A program made the translations under genes and the position numbers. From a virus: 64,000 nucleotides of DNA. The number at the start of each line of letters is the position of its first letter. Positions within the stretch are counted from its first letter, which is position 1. The notes beneath the pieces are model-generated. The model was not told where the DNA came from and made no database searches. It worked only from the letters and a program-made list of their open reading frames with translations. The stretch is from IMG/VR virus record IMGVR_UViG_3300032236_002285, positions 248,001 through 312,000 of that record; one strand, 5' to 3'. Below are positions 28,279 to 36,276 of this stretch, piece after piece.

Positions 28279-28721
28279 TGATTGATTTTTTTCATAGTGG
28301 AAGTCAAGTAGGATTTGTAATCAACGGTGTTGGTGGTGCAATCCTACTTTTTTATATATTGATAGAACTATCTATGGTGGTTGTAACTGGTACATTTTTA
28401 TGGCGTAAGTTATTAATTGCTTTTAATGTTCATAGACAAGTAAAGTCAACTATCCCAAGGTGGTGGAAGATTGATAGAATATCAATTATAACAATTGTTA
28501 AGAAAAAGAATAATCTTTTATCTTGGGATTACGAATGTTATGTTCATGTTAGTTCTAATTATATTGAGGGAGTTTGGACAAATGACCATGTAAAAACTAA
28601 TAGTTGGGGAAAAATTTTAAAGTGTGACCTTTTTGATGATATTAAAACTATTGATTCAAGACACGGTGATAAAGTAAAACAGTATAATAGAGATAATACA
28701 TTAGATAAACTTGGAATTTAG
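28278..28721 (+). CDS. Membrane-anchored hypothetical protein
   Basis: 147 residues with an N-terminal hydrophobic region (VGFVINGVGGAILLFYILIE and LSMVVVTGTFLW), probably one or two transmembrane helices, followed by a basic, soluble domain (WWKIDRISIITIVKKKNNLL). There is no recognised family. It is the last gene of the 26.4-28.7 kb run and overlaps the convergent gene at 28718 by 4 bases. Confidence 0.6.
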   Translation: MIDFFHSGSQVGFVINGVGGAILLFYILIELSMVVVTGTFLWRKLLIAFNVHRQVKSTIPRWWKIDRISIITIVKKKNNLLSWDYECYVHVSSNYIEGVWTNDHVKTNSWGKILKCDLFDDIKTIDSRHGDKVKQYNRDNTLDKLGI

Positions 28722-30613
28722 TTCCAAGTTTCATTATCTAAGTCTTCTTTTCTATCTTCACACTTAGCTCTTAACATAGAAATTCTATCTCTATATTCTT
28801 GTTCTTCTTTATTGTCAAACTTGATTCTTAACTGACCTTTATCATTTAAGATATCGTCATACTTATTATATAATTTATCAACTCTTTCAATAAGAACATC
28901 TAAGAACTCACTAATACTTTCAGTATAAGTAAACCAATCAATTACTCTTTTCTCTTCACCATCAACAGATTGTTCTATTAAAGCATAACCTAAAGCTTTA
29001 GCATCTATTTCAGTTAGATATTCAACTCCTGTTATATCAACAGCATTACTATCTTTAGCTTCTTCTATCTTATAAACCTCAGTTGCGAATTTCTTAGGAA
29101 TGTAATTACCTTTATAATCAACAACTAATAAATCTTGACTTATGTAACTATAGCTAGACCAGTCGCTAAATTTATCAGATATTTTATCAAACCAAAACCA
29201 ATCAGTGTCTATTAGAGTAATATTGTTATCACCTTCATACATATATTTATCACCAGGACTTGGTACATCACCATCACTATAAATCTCAGTAACTACTCTT
29301 ACAGCGGTTTGATCGTATAACATTCTACGTTCAATATCAGACCAAACACCATCATCTACATGGAAATATTCATCATGATCTTCATCATAGAATATATCAT
29401 CATAGTCTTCTGGGTACCAACCTTGTCTTCTTCTACTACTTGCTCTTCTAACTTCAACCGATCTATCCAGGATTAAATAATCATCAAGAGGGTCTGACCA
29501 AATAGCATCATCTTCAGAAATTCTTCTATCATACCATTCAGAGTAAACACCACCTTCAATTTCTTGATATCCACCACCAGTATCTTCTAAAATATACTGA
29601 CCTTCATAGTCTTTATCTTGTTCATCATCATTGTGTAAAATGCCATTACTAACATCATATCTTCTAAAAGTATCCATATAAGGGTATCTGTTGTAATCTT
29701 TATCTTTAACCTTAACCGTCATCTGAACATTTTTAACTTCATCATTTATAGTAACCGTTGAATAACTATGATGGTTATTATATGATTTATAACACCAACC
29801 TTGTTCTTTAGCATAGTTTTTGAATTTTTGAACATCAGAGTCTTTAATAGTATATTGTCTATCCATAAAATACTCAACACCTTCAATAACATCACTACCT
29901 CTTTTTATAGATGATAATTTCCAAACCAAAGCTCTGCCTAATATTTTATCATCTTCTTTAAGTATTAATAATTTACAAACATCTTGGTTTTGAGTATAGA
30001 TTCCAAATAAACCTCTTTTTTTAGCCATACAAGATGAACCTAATGTACCACCTTCTTCTTTATAATTCTCATACCAGTACCAATATTCAATATCTTCGCC
30101 TTCAACTAAATCAAAATGCTCTCCAGTTTTTTCTAAAGAAGCTTTAAATGAATTTACAAAATCTTGTCTTTGTTTATCATTATATTTTCCGGGAAATAGT
30201 TTATTAACAAACTTACCTAATGCTACTTCGTTTCTTGATTTAGTAAATACTCCAGAAGCGTCAGGTGTTTTATTCATATCAAACTCATGTAAGTCATTTG
30301 AATAAGTCTGAGGATCTGGCATTGCCTTGTTATCAATGTTTATAGACCAATCTATATCAGGATATTTAGCATTAATCAACGGCTTAGCATTTCTCATTGT
30401 TATAAAAGAAAGATAACCTTCTTTACCTAAATCAATAAAAGTCATATCAGGCTTTACATCGGTACCTTCTGAATTTAATAATTCAGCCGCAATATCATTA
30501 TTCTTTATTCTACTAAGAGCTTTTCTAACATTTGGTGAGTAATACAAAAAAGACTCATTGATAGCCTTTTCTAATAATAAATCTTCAATAAAACTATTAT
30601 AATTTGAAATCAT
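28718..30613 (-). CDS. Large acidic hypothetical protein with tag-like N-terminus
   Basis: 631 residues. MISNYNSFIEDLLLEKAINE followed by SFLYYSP resembles the shared tag (Lys/Asn-Tyr-x-x-Phe-x-Glu, then NES). The N-terminal third contains YWYWYENYKEEGGTLGSSCM and VCKLLILKEDDKILGRALVW, a conserved Cys-containing core of unknown activity. The middle is made of Asp/Tyr-rich short repeats (DYDDIFYDEDHDEYFHVDDG). The C-terminus is helical. I cannot name a family; large phages often carry similar proteins. Confidence 0.55.
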   Translation of the reverse strand: MISNYNSFIEDLLLEKAINESFLYYSPNVRKALSRIKNNDIAAELLNSEGTDVKPDMTFIDLGKEGYLSFITMRNAKPLINAKYPDIDWSINIDNKAMPDPQTYSNDLHEFDMNKTPDASGVFTKSRNEVALGKFVNKLFPGKYNDKQRQDFVNSFKASLEKTGEHFDLVEGEDIEYWYWYENYKEEGGTLGSSCMAKKRGLFGIYTQNQDVCKLLILKEDDKILGRALVWKLSSIKRGSDVIEGVEYFMDRQYTIKDSDVQKFKNYAKEQGWCYKSYNNHHSYSTVTINDEVKNVQMTVKVKDKDYNRYPYMDTFRRYDVSNGILHNDDEQDKDYEGQYILEDTGGGYQEIEGGVYSEWYDRRISEDDAIWSDPLDDYLILDRSVEVRRASSRRRQGWYPEDYDDIFYDEDHDEYFHVDDGVWSDIERRMLYDQTAVRVVTEIYSDGDVPSPGDKYMYEGDNNITLIDTDWFWFDKISDKFSDWSSYSYISQDLLVVDYKGNYIPKKFATEVYKIEEAKDSNAVDITGVEYLTEIDAKALGYALIEQSVDGEEKRVIDWFTYTESISEFLDVLIERVDKLYNKYDDILNDKGQLRIKFDNKEEQEYRDRISMLRAKCEDRKEDLDNETWN

Positions 30614-30619
30614 ACAAAC

Positions 30620-30629
30620 TATATATTAA
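30620..30629 (-). promoter_or_regulatory. TTAATATATA upstream motif (minus strand)
   Basis: Exact decamer 6 bases before the ATG of the 631-residue gene. Confidence 0.45.
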
Positions 30630-30636
30630 TTTTATA

Positions 30637-30667
30637 TTGGTAAATTAATAAATATATCATATCTTTG
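30637..30667 (+). promoter_or_regulatory. Bacteroidota promoter TTG-N20-TATCTTTG
   Basis: TTG at 30637-30639 and TATCTTTG at 30660-30667, upstream of the Nudix gene at 30693. Confidence 0.6.
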
Positions 30668-30692
30668 TAAGACAAAAAATTATACACAATTA

Positions 30693-31298
30693 ATGGCAAC
30701 TATAAAAAAGTTCAACCAATTTAACACATCTGAATGGATAGGACCTTTAACAATCCTCGATATTAAGGATAATATCGTTTATACTAACTTTGGTAATTTC
30801 TCTAATAAGTCAGAAAATAAATTAACTATAGGCTACTCTTATATTTTAAGAGTTGTAGGTAATGATATTGTTGATACAGGAATGTCCTGTGTTGACTTAG
30901 TTGTTTTAGTAGATACTGGAACAAATTATAAAATTCTTTCTATTAAGCGTGGTAAAGAACCATTCAAAGGAATGTGGGCTAATCCAGGTGGTAACATTGA
31001 TGAAGGTGAGATACCTTTAGATGCCGCAATCCGTGAGTTAGAAGAAGAAACAGGACTTCTTATACATCCTAGAGACTTTACTTACGTTGGTGCCTTTGAT
31101 AAGCCTTATCGTGACCCTAGAAATAAAAACTGTGTTAGTCATGCTTTTGCTACTGTCTTAGATGAAATCCCAGAAGTTGTAGCTGGTGATGATGCTACAG
31201 AATGTACTTGGAATGATGTTAGTTATGACGGTGATGTAACCGTTGATATGGCATTTGACCACGCAGAAATAATTAAAAAATCAATTCAATCAATTTAA
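30693..31298 (+). CDS. Nudix hydrolase
   Basis: 201 residues. The Nudix box is complete: GGNIDEGEIPLDAAIRELEE followed by ETGL (GX5EX7REUXEEXGU), around residues 105-128. It hydrolyses nucleoside diphosphates linked to another group; the substrate cannot be read from sequence (candidates: NAD/ADP-ribose, NMN adducts, oxidised dNTPs, RNA caps). The N-terminus MATIKKFNQFNTSEW is tag-like but diverged. It is followed by the kinase gene 1 base downstream of its stop; the pairing of a Nudix and a kinase occurs in phage NAD or RNA metabolism. Confidence 0.85.
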   Translation: MATIKKFNQFNTSEWIGPLTILDIKDNIVYTNFGNFSNKSENKLTIGYSYILRVVGNDIVDTGMSCVDLVVLVDTGTNYKILSIKRGKEPFKGMWANPGGNIDEGEIPLDAAIRELEEETGLLIHPRDFTYVGAFDKPYRDPRNKNCVSHAFATVLDEIPEVVAGDDATECTWNDVSYDGDVTVDMAFDHAEIIKKSIQSI

Positions 31299-31299
31299 T

Positions 31300-31788
31300 A
31301 TGAATTTAAAATACTTAAAAGAACCATTTGTTATTATCCTTATCGGACCACCTCTTTCGGGTAAATCAACTTGGATTAGAGAAAACTTTCCAACGACTGA
31401 AGTAATTAGTCGTGATGAAACCGTTATGGAAGTATATGGTTCAAGAAACTATACAGAAGCATTTAACAATGTTGATCAAAAAGAAGTAGATAGAGTTTTA
31501 ACTCAAAAGTTTATTGATGCTAATGAGGCTAAGAAAAATGTGATTGTTGATATGACTCATATGGCTTCTAAACGTAGAAAGCAAAATCTAAACTATTTTT
31601 CTGATGATTACTATAAGTTGGGTGTTATCTTTCCTATTTTATCAGATGAAGAATATGAAAGAAGAAACAAAAAAAGAATTGAAGAGGAAAACAAAGATCT
31701 TCCAATGAGAATTGTAAAGAATATGATTTCTTCTTATCAACCAATTCAACCAGATGAAGATTTTAACAAAGTAATAACATTAAAATAA
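31300..31788 (+). CDS. P-loop kinase similar to polynucleotide kinase
   Basis: 162 residues. The Walker A is IGPPLSGKSTWIR, followed by VISRDETVMEVYG (the SRD acceptor motif as in T4 Pnkp), NVIVDMTHMASKRRKQNL (Walker B-like DxTH and lid arginines) and a late ERRNKKR. This is the T4 polynucleotide kinase-type 5'-kinase module without the phosphatase domain. It would phosphorylate 5'-OH ends of RNA or DNA; a nucleoside or zeta-toxin-like kinase is a less likely alternative. Confidence 0.75.
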   Translation: MNLKYLKEPFVIILIGPPLSGKSTWIRENFPTTEVISRDETVMEVYGSRNYTEAFNNVDQKEVDRVLTQKFIDANEAKKNVIVDMTHMASKRRKQNLNYFSDDYYKLGVIFPILSDEEYERRNKKRIEEENKDLPMRIVKNMISSYQPIQPDEDFNKVITLK

Positions 31789-31793
31789 AATAT

Positions 31794-32120
31794 ATGTCAA
31801 GTACATTCGACGCATTGGTAGAAGCTATACAGGCTTCTGGTAAAAAATTTAACGAGATTGGTAAAGAATCTATTTTTGCTTATCTTCAAAAACAAGGTGA
31901 ACCTAAAAGCACATGGGATTCTACTTATCAAAAACTAAATGATATGTTTACTCCAACTAAAAAGAAATCTAACTTATCAAGTGCTGGAAATTCTGGAACT
32001 TCTATGATGGTAGATACACATGTGTCTGTTGTTGATTATTCAGACTCATCACACAATGATGTTAAGACTAGACAACCAAGGAAGTCAATTTTTTCTGAGA
32101 TAAAGAAAGTAGCTGGGTAA
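31794..32120 (+). CDS. Hypothetical 108-residue protein
   Basis: Starts MSSTFDALVEAIQASGKKFN, a helical N-terminus (FAYLQKQGEPKSTWDSTYQK) with a Ser/Lys-rich disordered C-terminal half and a basic end. No family is recognised. It is the last gene before the terminator at 32133. Confidence 0.55.
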   Translation: MSSTFDALVEAIQASGKKFNEIGKESIFAYLQKQGEPKSTWDSTYQKLNDMFTPTKKKSNLSSAGNSGTSMMVDTHVSVVDYSDSSHNDVKTRQPRKSIFSEIKKVAG

Positions 32121-32132
32121 AAGAAATTATTT

Positions 32133-32168
32133 AATCATAGGCATACTATAAGTGTGCCTATGATTTTG
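32133..32168 (+). terminator. Intrinsic terminator
   Basis: AATCATAGGCA (32133-32143) pairs with TGCCTATGATT (32155-32165), followed by TTGTATTTT. Confidence 0.75.
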
Positions 32169-32195
32169 TATTTTAAAAAGTATTTATTATATTTG
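32165..32195 (+). promoter_or_regulatory. Bacteroidota promoter TTTG-N19-TATATTTG
   Basis: TTTG at 32165-32168 and TATATTTG at 32188-32195, upstream of the gene at 32217. Confidence 0.65.
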
Positions 32196-32216
32196 TATTT
32201 CAAATAAAATATATAC

Positions 32217-32579
32217 ATGACTGATTTTATCTCTACATACTCTCTGAACACTAATGAAATTAACAAATTGGTTGATTTTGATTGTGTAAAATCAGATAGA
32301 TGGATTGATTTAGTACTTGAAAATGAAGGTCAATTTAGTAGAACTGGTGAGTTCATGGCATTCGATATAGATGGTGTGGAATTAGTTATATTTTATAATT
32401 TATCTGTATATGGTAAAATAGAATATGATAGAGGTGATTATTGGACACCACCATATTGTGATGTTGATATCACTGGTGAATCTATTGATGTGAATCAAGT
32501 TATCTTAGATAACTATGATATTGAGTTAACAAAAGAACTCAAAGATTCATTTTCAAAAGTAATTAAAAATAATTTATAA
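32217..32579 (+). CDS. Hypothetical 120-residue protein
   Basis: An acidic protein (MTDFISTYSLNTNEINKLVD) with a beta-rich middle (FMAFDIDGVELVIFYNLSVY) and WTPPYCDVDITGE. Its fold resembles small phage proteins that pair with the next gene. The function is unknown. Confidence 0.6.
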   Translation: MTDFISTYSLNTNEINKLVDFDCVKSDRWIDLVLENEGQFSRTGEFMAFDIDGVELVIFYNLSVYGKIEYDRGDYWTPPYCDVDITGESIDVNQVILDNYDIELTKELKDSFSKVIKNNL

Positions 32580-32581
32580 TT

Positions 32582-32908
32582 ATGGCAAATGTTTATTTTG
32601 ATAAGGAAAATTACGGTAACTGGGTAGTTTATGAATTAGAAGACTACTATAATTTTAAAGCCGTTAACTATCAAACAAATGAAGAATCAAATCATATTTT
32701 ATCTTGGTCTAGAAATTATGATGAATCTGATTTAAGTGATAATGTAGATAGAATCTATGATGTAGAAATAGATGAAGTAAAATATTATTTTCTTTTTTGT
32801 AAAAATAATAAAGGCTGGGATTTAATCTCAGAAGATCCAAGTAAATTAGAACTACTTATAAAAGAAAAAGGTTTATTTTTTACTGGTGAGACTAAGATAG
32901 TTGAGTAA
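32582..32908 (+). CDS. Hypothetical 108-residue protein
   Basis: Starts 2 bases after the previous stop (MANVYFDKENYGNWVVYELE). An acidic, Tyr-rich alpha/beta protein with no motif. Its last 36 bases overlap the convergent flavodoxin-like gene. Confidence 0.6.
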   Translation: MANVYFDKENYGNWVVYELEDYYNFKAVNYQTNEESNHILSWSRNYDESDLSDNVDRIYDVEIDEVKYYFLFCKNNKGWDLISEDPSKLELLIKEKGLFFTGETKIVE

Positions 32909-33730
32909 GTTATCCATCAATTGGTCAGCTCTTTCAAAAAATTCTTTATTCTTTAATACTTTTATATTCGCTGTATAATAGTCAACTCCTTTATTTACAT
33001 AAAATGATTGTACCAATTCATCAGGTACATAAACACCGGAATACTTTAATTGATTTATAAAAGGCATAACAACATTTTTAGGATTGTGTGAAAAGCCATC
33101 ATCCATAATATCATATGAATCCGGTAATTCTCTATCGTGATAATCATCGGCACCATCATCACCATGTACATAAAACCCCGCAACTTTACCTTCTAAATGA
33201 TTTCTTAAAAGACTATCAAATTTTCTAGACTTTGATAGTTTACCAGTCACCTCGGCATTTTTAATATTCTCTCTACCCAATACATTAATAGCATCCCAAA
33301 CATTCATAGTTAAGTTAGAACAAACTAAACGATCAAACATTGTTTTAACTTGAGCTGATAAAGAATGCCAATGAACAGGTGAAACAATTATAAAAGCATC
33401 ACATTCTTGTAATAGATTATAAACATCTAATTCGTGTAGTAAGTCAGGTACTTTTTGGTCACCTTTGTTATAACAAGAACAAGGAAAGTGACAATGATAA
33501 CCACCCGCAGTTGAAACACAACCTTTACAAGGTTGAATAGTTGGCTTCTTATATTGATTAACAGAAAGGTCTATAAGTTTGAAGTTAATAAAAGGAGACC
33601 ACTCTTCTAAAATATAATCAACAATAACATGACTTTTAGAGTCCATGCCAGGACAAGTATCTTTATCTCTTGGAGAACCTTGAAATAAAACGACATTTGG
33701 TTTTTTGTCACCGAGCTTTCTAATAATCAT
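32873..33730 (-). CDS. Flavodoxin-like NAD(P)H-dependent FMN reductase
   Basis: 285 residues. NVVLFQGSPRDKDTCPG is the FMN phosphate-binding loop of the flavodoxin-like fold, PCKGCVSTAGG and HFPCSCYNKGD carry Cys residues as in the iron-sulfur flavoprotein/multimeric flavodoxin family, and CDAFIIVSPVHWHSLSAQVK, then TMFDR, is the conserved second flavin loop. It should bind FMN and act as a reductase; the substrate is unknown. In a phage it might modulate redox state or reductase activity for nucleotide metabolism. The C-terminal 100 residues are an extension. Confidence 0.8.
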   Translation of the reverse strand: MIIRKLGDKKPNVVLFQGSPRDKDTCPGMDSKSHVIVDYILEEWSPFINFKLIDLSVNQYKKPTIQPCKGCVSTAGGYHCHFPCSCYNKGDQKVPDLLHELDVYNLLQECDAFIIVSPVHWHSLSAQVKTMFDRLVCSNLTMNVWDAINVLGRENIKNAEVTGKLSKSRKFDSLLRNHLEGKVAGFYVHGDDGADDYHDRELPDSYDIMDDGFSHNPKNVVMPFINQLKYSGVYVPDELVQSFYVNKGVDYYTANIKVLKNKEFFERADQLMDNLLNYLSLTSKK

Positions 33731-33731
33731 A

Positions 33732-33763
33732 TTTGTATATATTAATTATTTTTACTATCTTTG
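33732..33763 (+). promoter_or_regulatory. Bacteroidota promoter TTTG-N20-TATCTTTG
   Basis: TTTG at 33732-33735, TATCTTTG at 33756-33763. The ATG at 33768 follows after 4 bases, so the transcript would be nearly leaderless. Confidence 0.6.
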
Positions 33764-33767
33764 CCTT

Positions 33768-34196
33768 ATGAAAGTTAGTTTTGATTTTGATAATACGTTA
33801 TCTCGAAAGGATGTTCAAGAGTTTGCCAAAGAGTTGGTGAATGAAGGGCACGAAGTTTGGATTGTTACTTCTAGGTTTGATGATGAAACTGCTGAAAAAA
33901 ACCTTAATAAATCTGGTCTTTTTGCCGGTGTTGTTAATCAAAACCAAAAACTTTTTAAGGTTGCTGAACAATGTGGCATTAAAAAAGAGAATATTCAATT
34001 TACTTGTATGGAATCTAAATCTTTATTTTTAGAAGGTAAAGGATTTATATTTCATTTAGATGATGATGATATTGAGTTGATGGATATTCATGAAAATAAT
34101 AAATTTACTGGTTATAAATGTTTTCCAGTTCATGTTGACCATTTTGAGTGGAAAGAAACTTGTAAAGATATTTTGAAAAAAAGTTTGGCGGAATAA
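33768..34196 (+). CDS. HAD-superfamily phosphatase-like protein
   Basis: 142 residues. VSFDFDNTLSRKDVQEFAKE is the HAD motif I (DxDxT), VWIVTSRFD is motif II (T/S), and FHLDDDDIELMD supplies the acidic motif IV. It is a small HAD without a cap domain, as in phage nucleotidases and polynucleotide phosphatases. I took the ATG at 33768 because it directly follows a promoter and starts the HAD strand; a longer frame from 33705 is unlikely. The substrate is unknown; 3'-phosphate removal would fit the RNA repair theme but is inference. Confidence 0.75.
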   Translation: MKVSFDFDNTLSRKDVQEFAKELVNEGHEVWIVTSRFDDETAEKNLNKSGLFAGVVNQNQKLFKVAEQCGIKKENIQFTCMESKSLFLEGKGFIFHLDDDDIELMDIHENNKFTGYKCFPVHVDHFEWKETCKDILKKSLAE

Positions 34197-34214
34197 AAAA
34201 TTGTTGTATCTTTG
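34184..34214 (+). promoter_or_regulatory. Bacteroidota promoter TTTG-N19-TATCTTTG
   Basis: TTTG at 34184-34187 and TATCTTTG at 34207-34214, before the small ORFs and tandem RNA-like repeats. Confidence 0.65.
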
Positions 34215-34249
34215 TGTAACAAAAAGAGAACACAATGATTAAATAATAA

Positions 34250-34354
34250 ATGAAAACAATTTTCGTAATTAAATTATTTGTAATTCTAGGAATTACAAGT
34301 ATGGGTCCGAAAAACTATTCTTACTCTATAACATTGGCGACACGGTGCCGATAA
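34250..34354 (+). CDS. Small hydrophobic peptide (34 residues)
   Basis: MKTIFVIKLFVILGITSMGP followed by a polar end; a possible membrane peptide or leader. It is preceded by a good promoter, and its stop overlaps the next ATG (TAATG). Coding status is uncertain. Confidence 0.4.
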   Translation: MKTIFVIKLFVILGITSMGPKNYSYSITLATRCR

Positions 34355-34404
34355 TGGAAGAAAAACAAATTAGAGTGGATATTTATCCAAATTCTAAAAA
34401 GTGA
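34354..34404 (+). CDS. Very small ORF (16 residues)
   Basis: MEEKQIRVDIYPNSKK, coupled by TAATG to the preceding small ORF. It is possibly translated, but may only be an upstream ORF of the repeats that follow. Confidence 0.3.
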   Translation: MEEKQIRVDIYPNSKK

Positions 34405-34457
34405 TAAAAATTTGCGGTTTTTTACAACTTTTGAAAATCGTAAAGTATAACATAAAG

Positions 34458-34607
34458 AGTTTTCGTAGTGGTTAACTCTTAATTCCTCCAACTGAGGGGT
34501 CTGTTTTTACAGGGTGGGTACTAAACCCCACGCAAAGTTTTCGTAGTGGTTAACTTACCTCTGAACAGAGGGGTCTGTTTTTACAGGGTGGATACCTAAC
34601 TCCACAC
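34458..34607 (+). repeat. Tandem imperfect repeat with tRNA-like hairpins
   Basis: Two copies (34458-34535 and 34536-34607) each begin AGTTTTCGTAGTGGTTAACT and share the block GAGGGGTCTGTTTTTACAGG at 34494 and 34568. Each can form CCTC/GAGG, CTGT-TTTT-ACAG and a final GTGGG/CCCAC-type hairpin (GTGGA/TCCAC in copy 2), which looks like a degenerate tRNA or a tandem regulatory RNA. Located between a small ORF and a small membrane protein. Confidence 0.6.
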
Positions 34608-34620
34608 TAAAATTAATTCT

Positions 34621-34731
34621 ATGAATGACACGGAAATGTATGCTTTAATAGCAACTCCTGTTATATTGTTTGGTTCAATAGCAATCGCAGTGTATAAGGA
34701 AAAGAGAGCCAAGAGAAAGAAAGGCGTTTAA
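34621..34731 (+). CDS. Small single-pass membrane protein (36 residues)
   Basis: MNDTEMYALIATPVILFGSI followed by AIAVYKEKRAKRKKGV: one transmembrane helix with a strongly basic cytoplasmic tail. It is followed immediately by a terminator. No family is recognised. Confidence 0.55.
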   Translation: MNDTEMYALIATPVILFGSIAIAVYKEKRAKRKKGV

Positions 34732-34757
34732 TCCCATCTAAGATGGGATTTTTTTTG
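34730..34757 (+). terminator. Intrinsic terminator
   Basis: AATCCCATCT / AGATGGGATT with a tight loop and a T8 run. Confidence 0.8.
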
Positions 34758-34791
34758 TAAAACTTTTTAATAATTTTTAATATTAACATTA

Positions 34792-35241
34792 ATGGATTTA
34801 CTAACATCAGAAATAGATATTTTACTTCTTATATTACCTAGAATTTTAGTAGCCACAATATGTGGATTTCTTGTAGGTTGGGATAGAGAAAAGAAAAAGA
34901 AAGTAGCCGGTTTAAGAACAATGGTTCTTATTAGCGTTGGTACTTGTATATTTGTTTTATCAGCTCTTGTTTGTTCAAAAATGTATAATATATCAGACCC
35001 ATCCAGAATTATATCAACTATTATAACTGGTATAGGATTTTTAGGTGCTGGTGTTATTATGAAACATGATGATAAAATTGTTGGTGTAACAACCGCTTCT
35101 TTTATATGGGTAATCGCGGGTATAGGTATTATGGCTGGTCTTGGAATAATTATTATGCCAATTGTTTTGACTTTTGGACTTTTATTCATATCTTCGTATT
35201 TCGAAAAATTAGAAAAGTACATACAAAGAAAAAATCAATAG
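34792..35241 (+). CDS. MgtC/SapB-family membrane protein
   Basis: 149 residues with four or five hydrophobic helices. LPRILVATICGFLVGWDREK (R-x7-G-x2-G-x-(D/E)RE), KKKVAGLRTMVLISVGTC (the GLRT motif) and IITGIGFLGAGVIMK are the diagnostic MgtC/SapB segments. MgtC proteins in bacteria modulate membrane ATP synthase and magnesium/phosphate homeostasis. Here it would sit in the host inner membrane during infection and might alter host energetics; that is inference. The C-terminal domain of longer MgtC proteins is absent. The gene's stop codon overlaps the start of the CYTH gene (AATAGATG). Confidence 0.85.
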   Translation: MDLLTSEIDILLLILPRILVATICGFLVGWDREKKKKVAGLRTMVLISVGTCIFVLSALVCSKMYNISDPSRIISTIITGIGFLGAGVIMKHDDKIVGVTTASFIWVIAGIGIMAGLGIIIMPIVLTFGLLFISSYFEKLEKYIQRKNQ

Positions 35242-35730
35242 ATGAAATTAGAAATCGAACGCAAATTTCTATTGAAGGCTATGCCTGATATAGATCCTAC
35301 CGAGGTTGTTAAAATTGACCAATACTATTTTAAAAATTCAAAAGGTGTTTGGGAACGAGCTCGATCATGGGAGTCTAATAAGAATGGTAAAAAATATATT
35401 CACACGGTTAAAAAAAGCATTTCTAAAGGTGTAAACCTTGAAGATGAAAAAGCATTAACTGATGTTGAGTTTGTTGATTTTAAAAATAAGTGTTTATCAA
35501 AAACACTTGAGTCTAAATTCATTTCCAAAGAAAGATGGATTTATCCAGATGGTAAACTTTATTGGGAAGTTGATATTTTTAATAGTGGTCACCATTTAAT
35601 TGTAGCAGAGATTGAAATACCTACAAAAAGCTATAAATTGACTATTCCGGATTTTATTAAAGATAAAATGCTGTTAGAAGTAACAGGATTAAAACAATTC
35701 AGTAATAGAAACCTTTCTAATAAAATCTAA
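35242..35730 (+). CDS. CYTH-domain protein (triphosphate tunnel enzyme)
   Basis: 162 residues. MKLEIERKFLL is the EIERKFLL signature; KIDQYYF, VWERARSW (R-x-R), KYIHTVKKSI, and LIVAEIEIPTKS then LLEVTG supply the alternating acidic and basic strands of the tunnel. CYTH enzymes hydrolyse inorganic or organic triphosphates (ThTP, PPPi) or form cAMP. It could remove RNA 5' triphosphates or act on nucleotides. It is coupled to the MgtC gene. Confidence 0.85.
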   Translation: MKLEIERKFLLKAMPDIDPTEVVKIDQYYFKNSKGVWERARSWESNKNGKKYIHTVKKSISKGVNLEDEKALTDVEFVDFKNKCLSKTLESKFISKERWIYPDGKLYWEVDIFNSGHHLIVAEIEIPTKSYKLTIPDFIKDKMLLEVTGLKQFSNRNLSNKI

Positions 35731-35740
35731 TATAAAAAAC

Positions 35741-36274
35741 ATGAGTAATAAATTAGAATTAAGAATGTATGGTCTTGTACCATATAATATTTCACCAATT
35801 CAACAAGCTATCCAATTTGGACACGCTGTTGTTGAGTATGGTCAAAAAATGAAATACTTAGGTGAACATAAGCAGTCACTGAATACTCAGTACAATGATT
35901 GGGCTGATAACTGGAAAACATTTATCATCTTAAATGGTGGTACGACAAATCATAAAACTTCCTTAGAAAATGGATTACCATTTGGTAGTCTGAATAACCA
36001 CTTACTTACTTTATCTGAAAATGATGTTGAGCTTGCTCATTTTAGTGAGCCAGATTTGGGTGACCAATTAACTGCGGTTGTTTTCATTGTTGATGAAAGA
36101 GTATTTAATAAAAAGAAATATCCGGATTTTGGATTTGACTATGATGAAATAAATGAATGCTTTGTTAGAAATACTAATTTTGGTCTAAAGCCAGACTCTG
36201 CTTGGAAAGAAAGTATAGGTGGTGCTAAAAATGTCTTCCTAAGAGACTTTTTGAAAAACTTTAGATTAGCTTAA
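35741..36274 (+). CDS. Peptidyl-tRNA hydrolase 2-like protein
   Basis: 177 residues. ISPIQQAIQFGHAVVEYGQK resembles the Pth2 signature (GKxAAQxxHA), and AHFSEPDLGDQLTAVVFIVD resembles the late strand of that family. Such enzymes release peptides from peptidyl-tRNA and would fit a phage with so many tRNAs and attenuators that involve stalled ribosomes. The assignment is from a few motifs only; an unrelated alpha/beta protein is possible. Confidence 0.5.
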   Translation: MSNKLELRMYGLVPYNISPIQQAIQFGHAVVEYGQKMKYLGEHKQSLNTQYNDWADNWKTFIILNGGTTNHKTSLENGLPFGSLNNHLLTLSENDVELAHFSEPDLGDQLTAVVFIVDERVFNKKKYPDFGFDYDEINECFVRNTNFGLKPDSAWKESIGGAKNVFLRDFLKNFRLA

Positions 36275-36276
36275 CT

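Noticed and set aside
34458-34607. Two further functional tRNA genes
   Set aside because: The units lack paired acceptor ends and a TTCRANY loop; only partial resemblance.
34767-35222. Minus-strand 151-codon frame opposite MgtC
   Set aside because: Antisense of transmembrane coding sequence (Ile/Pro-rich); the plus strand has diagnostic MgtC motifs.
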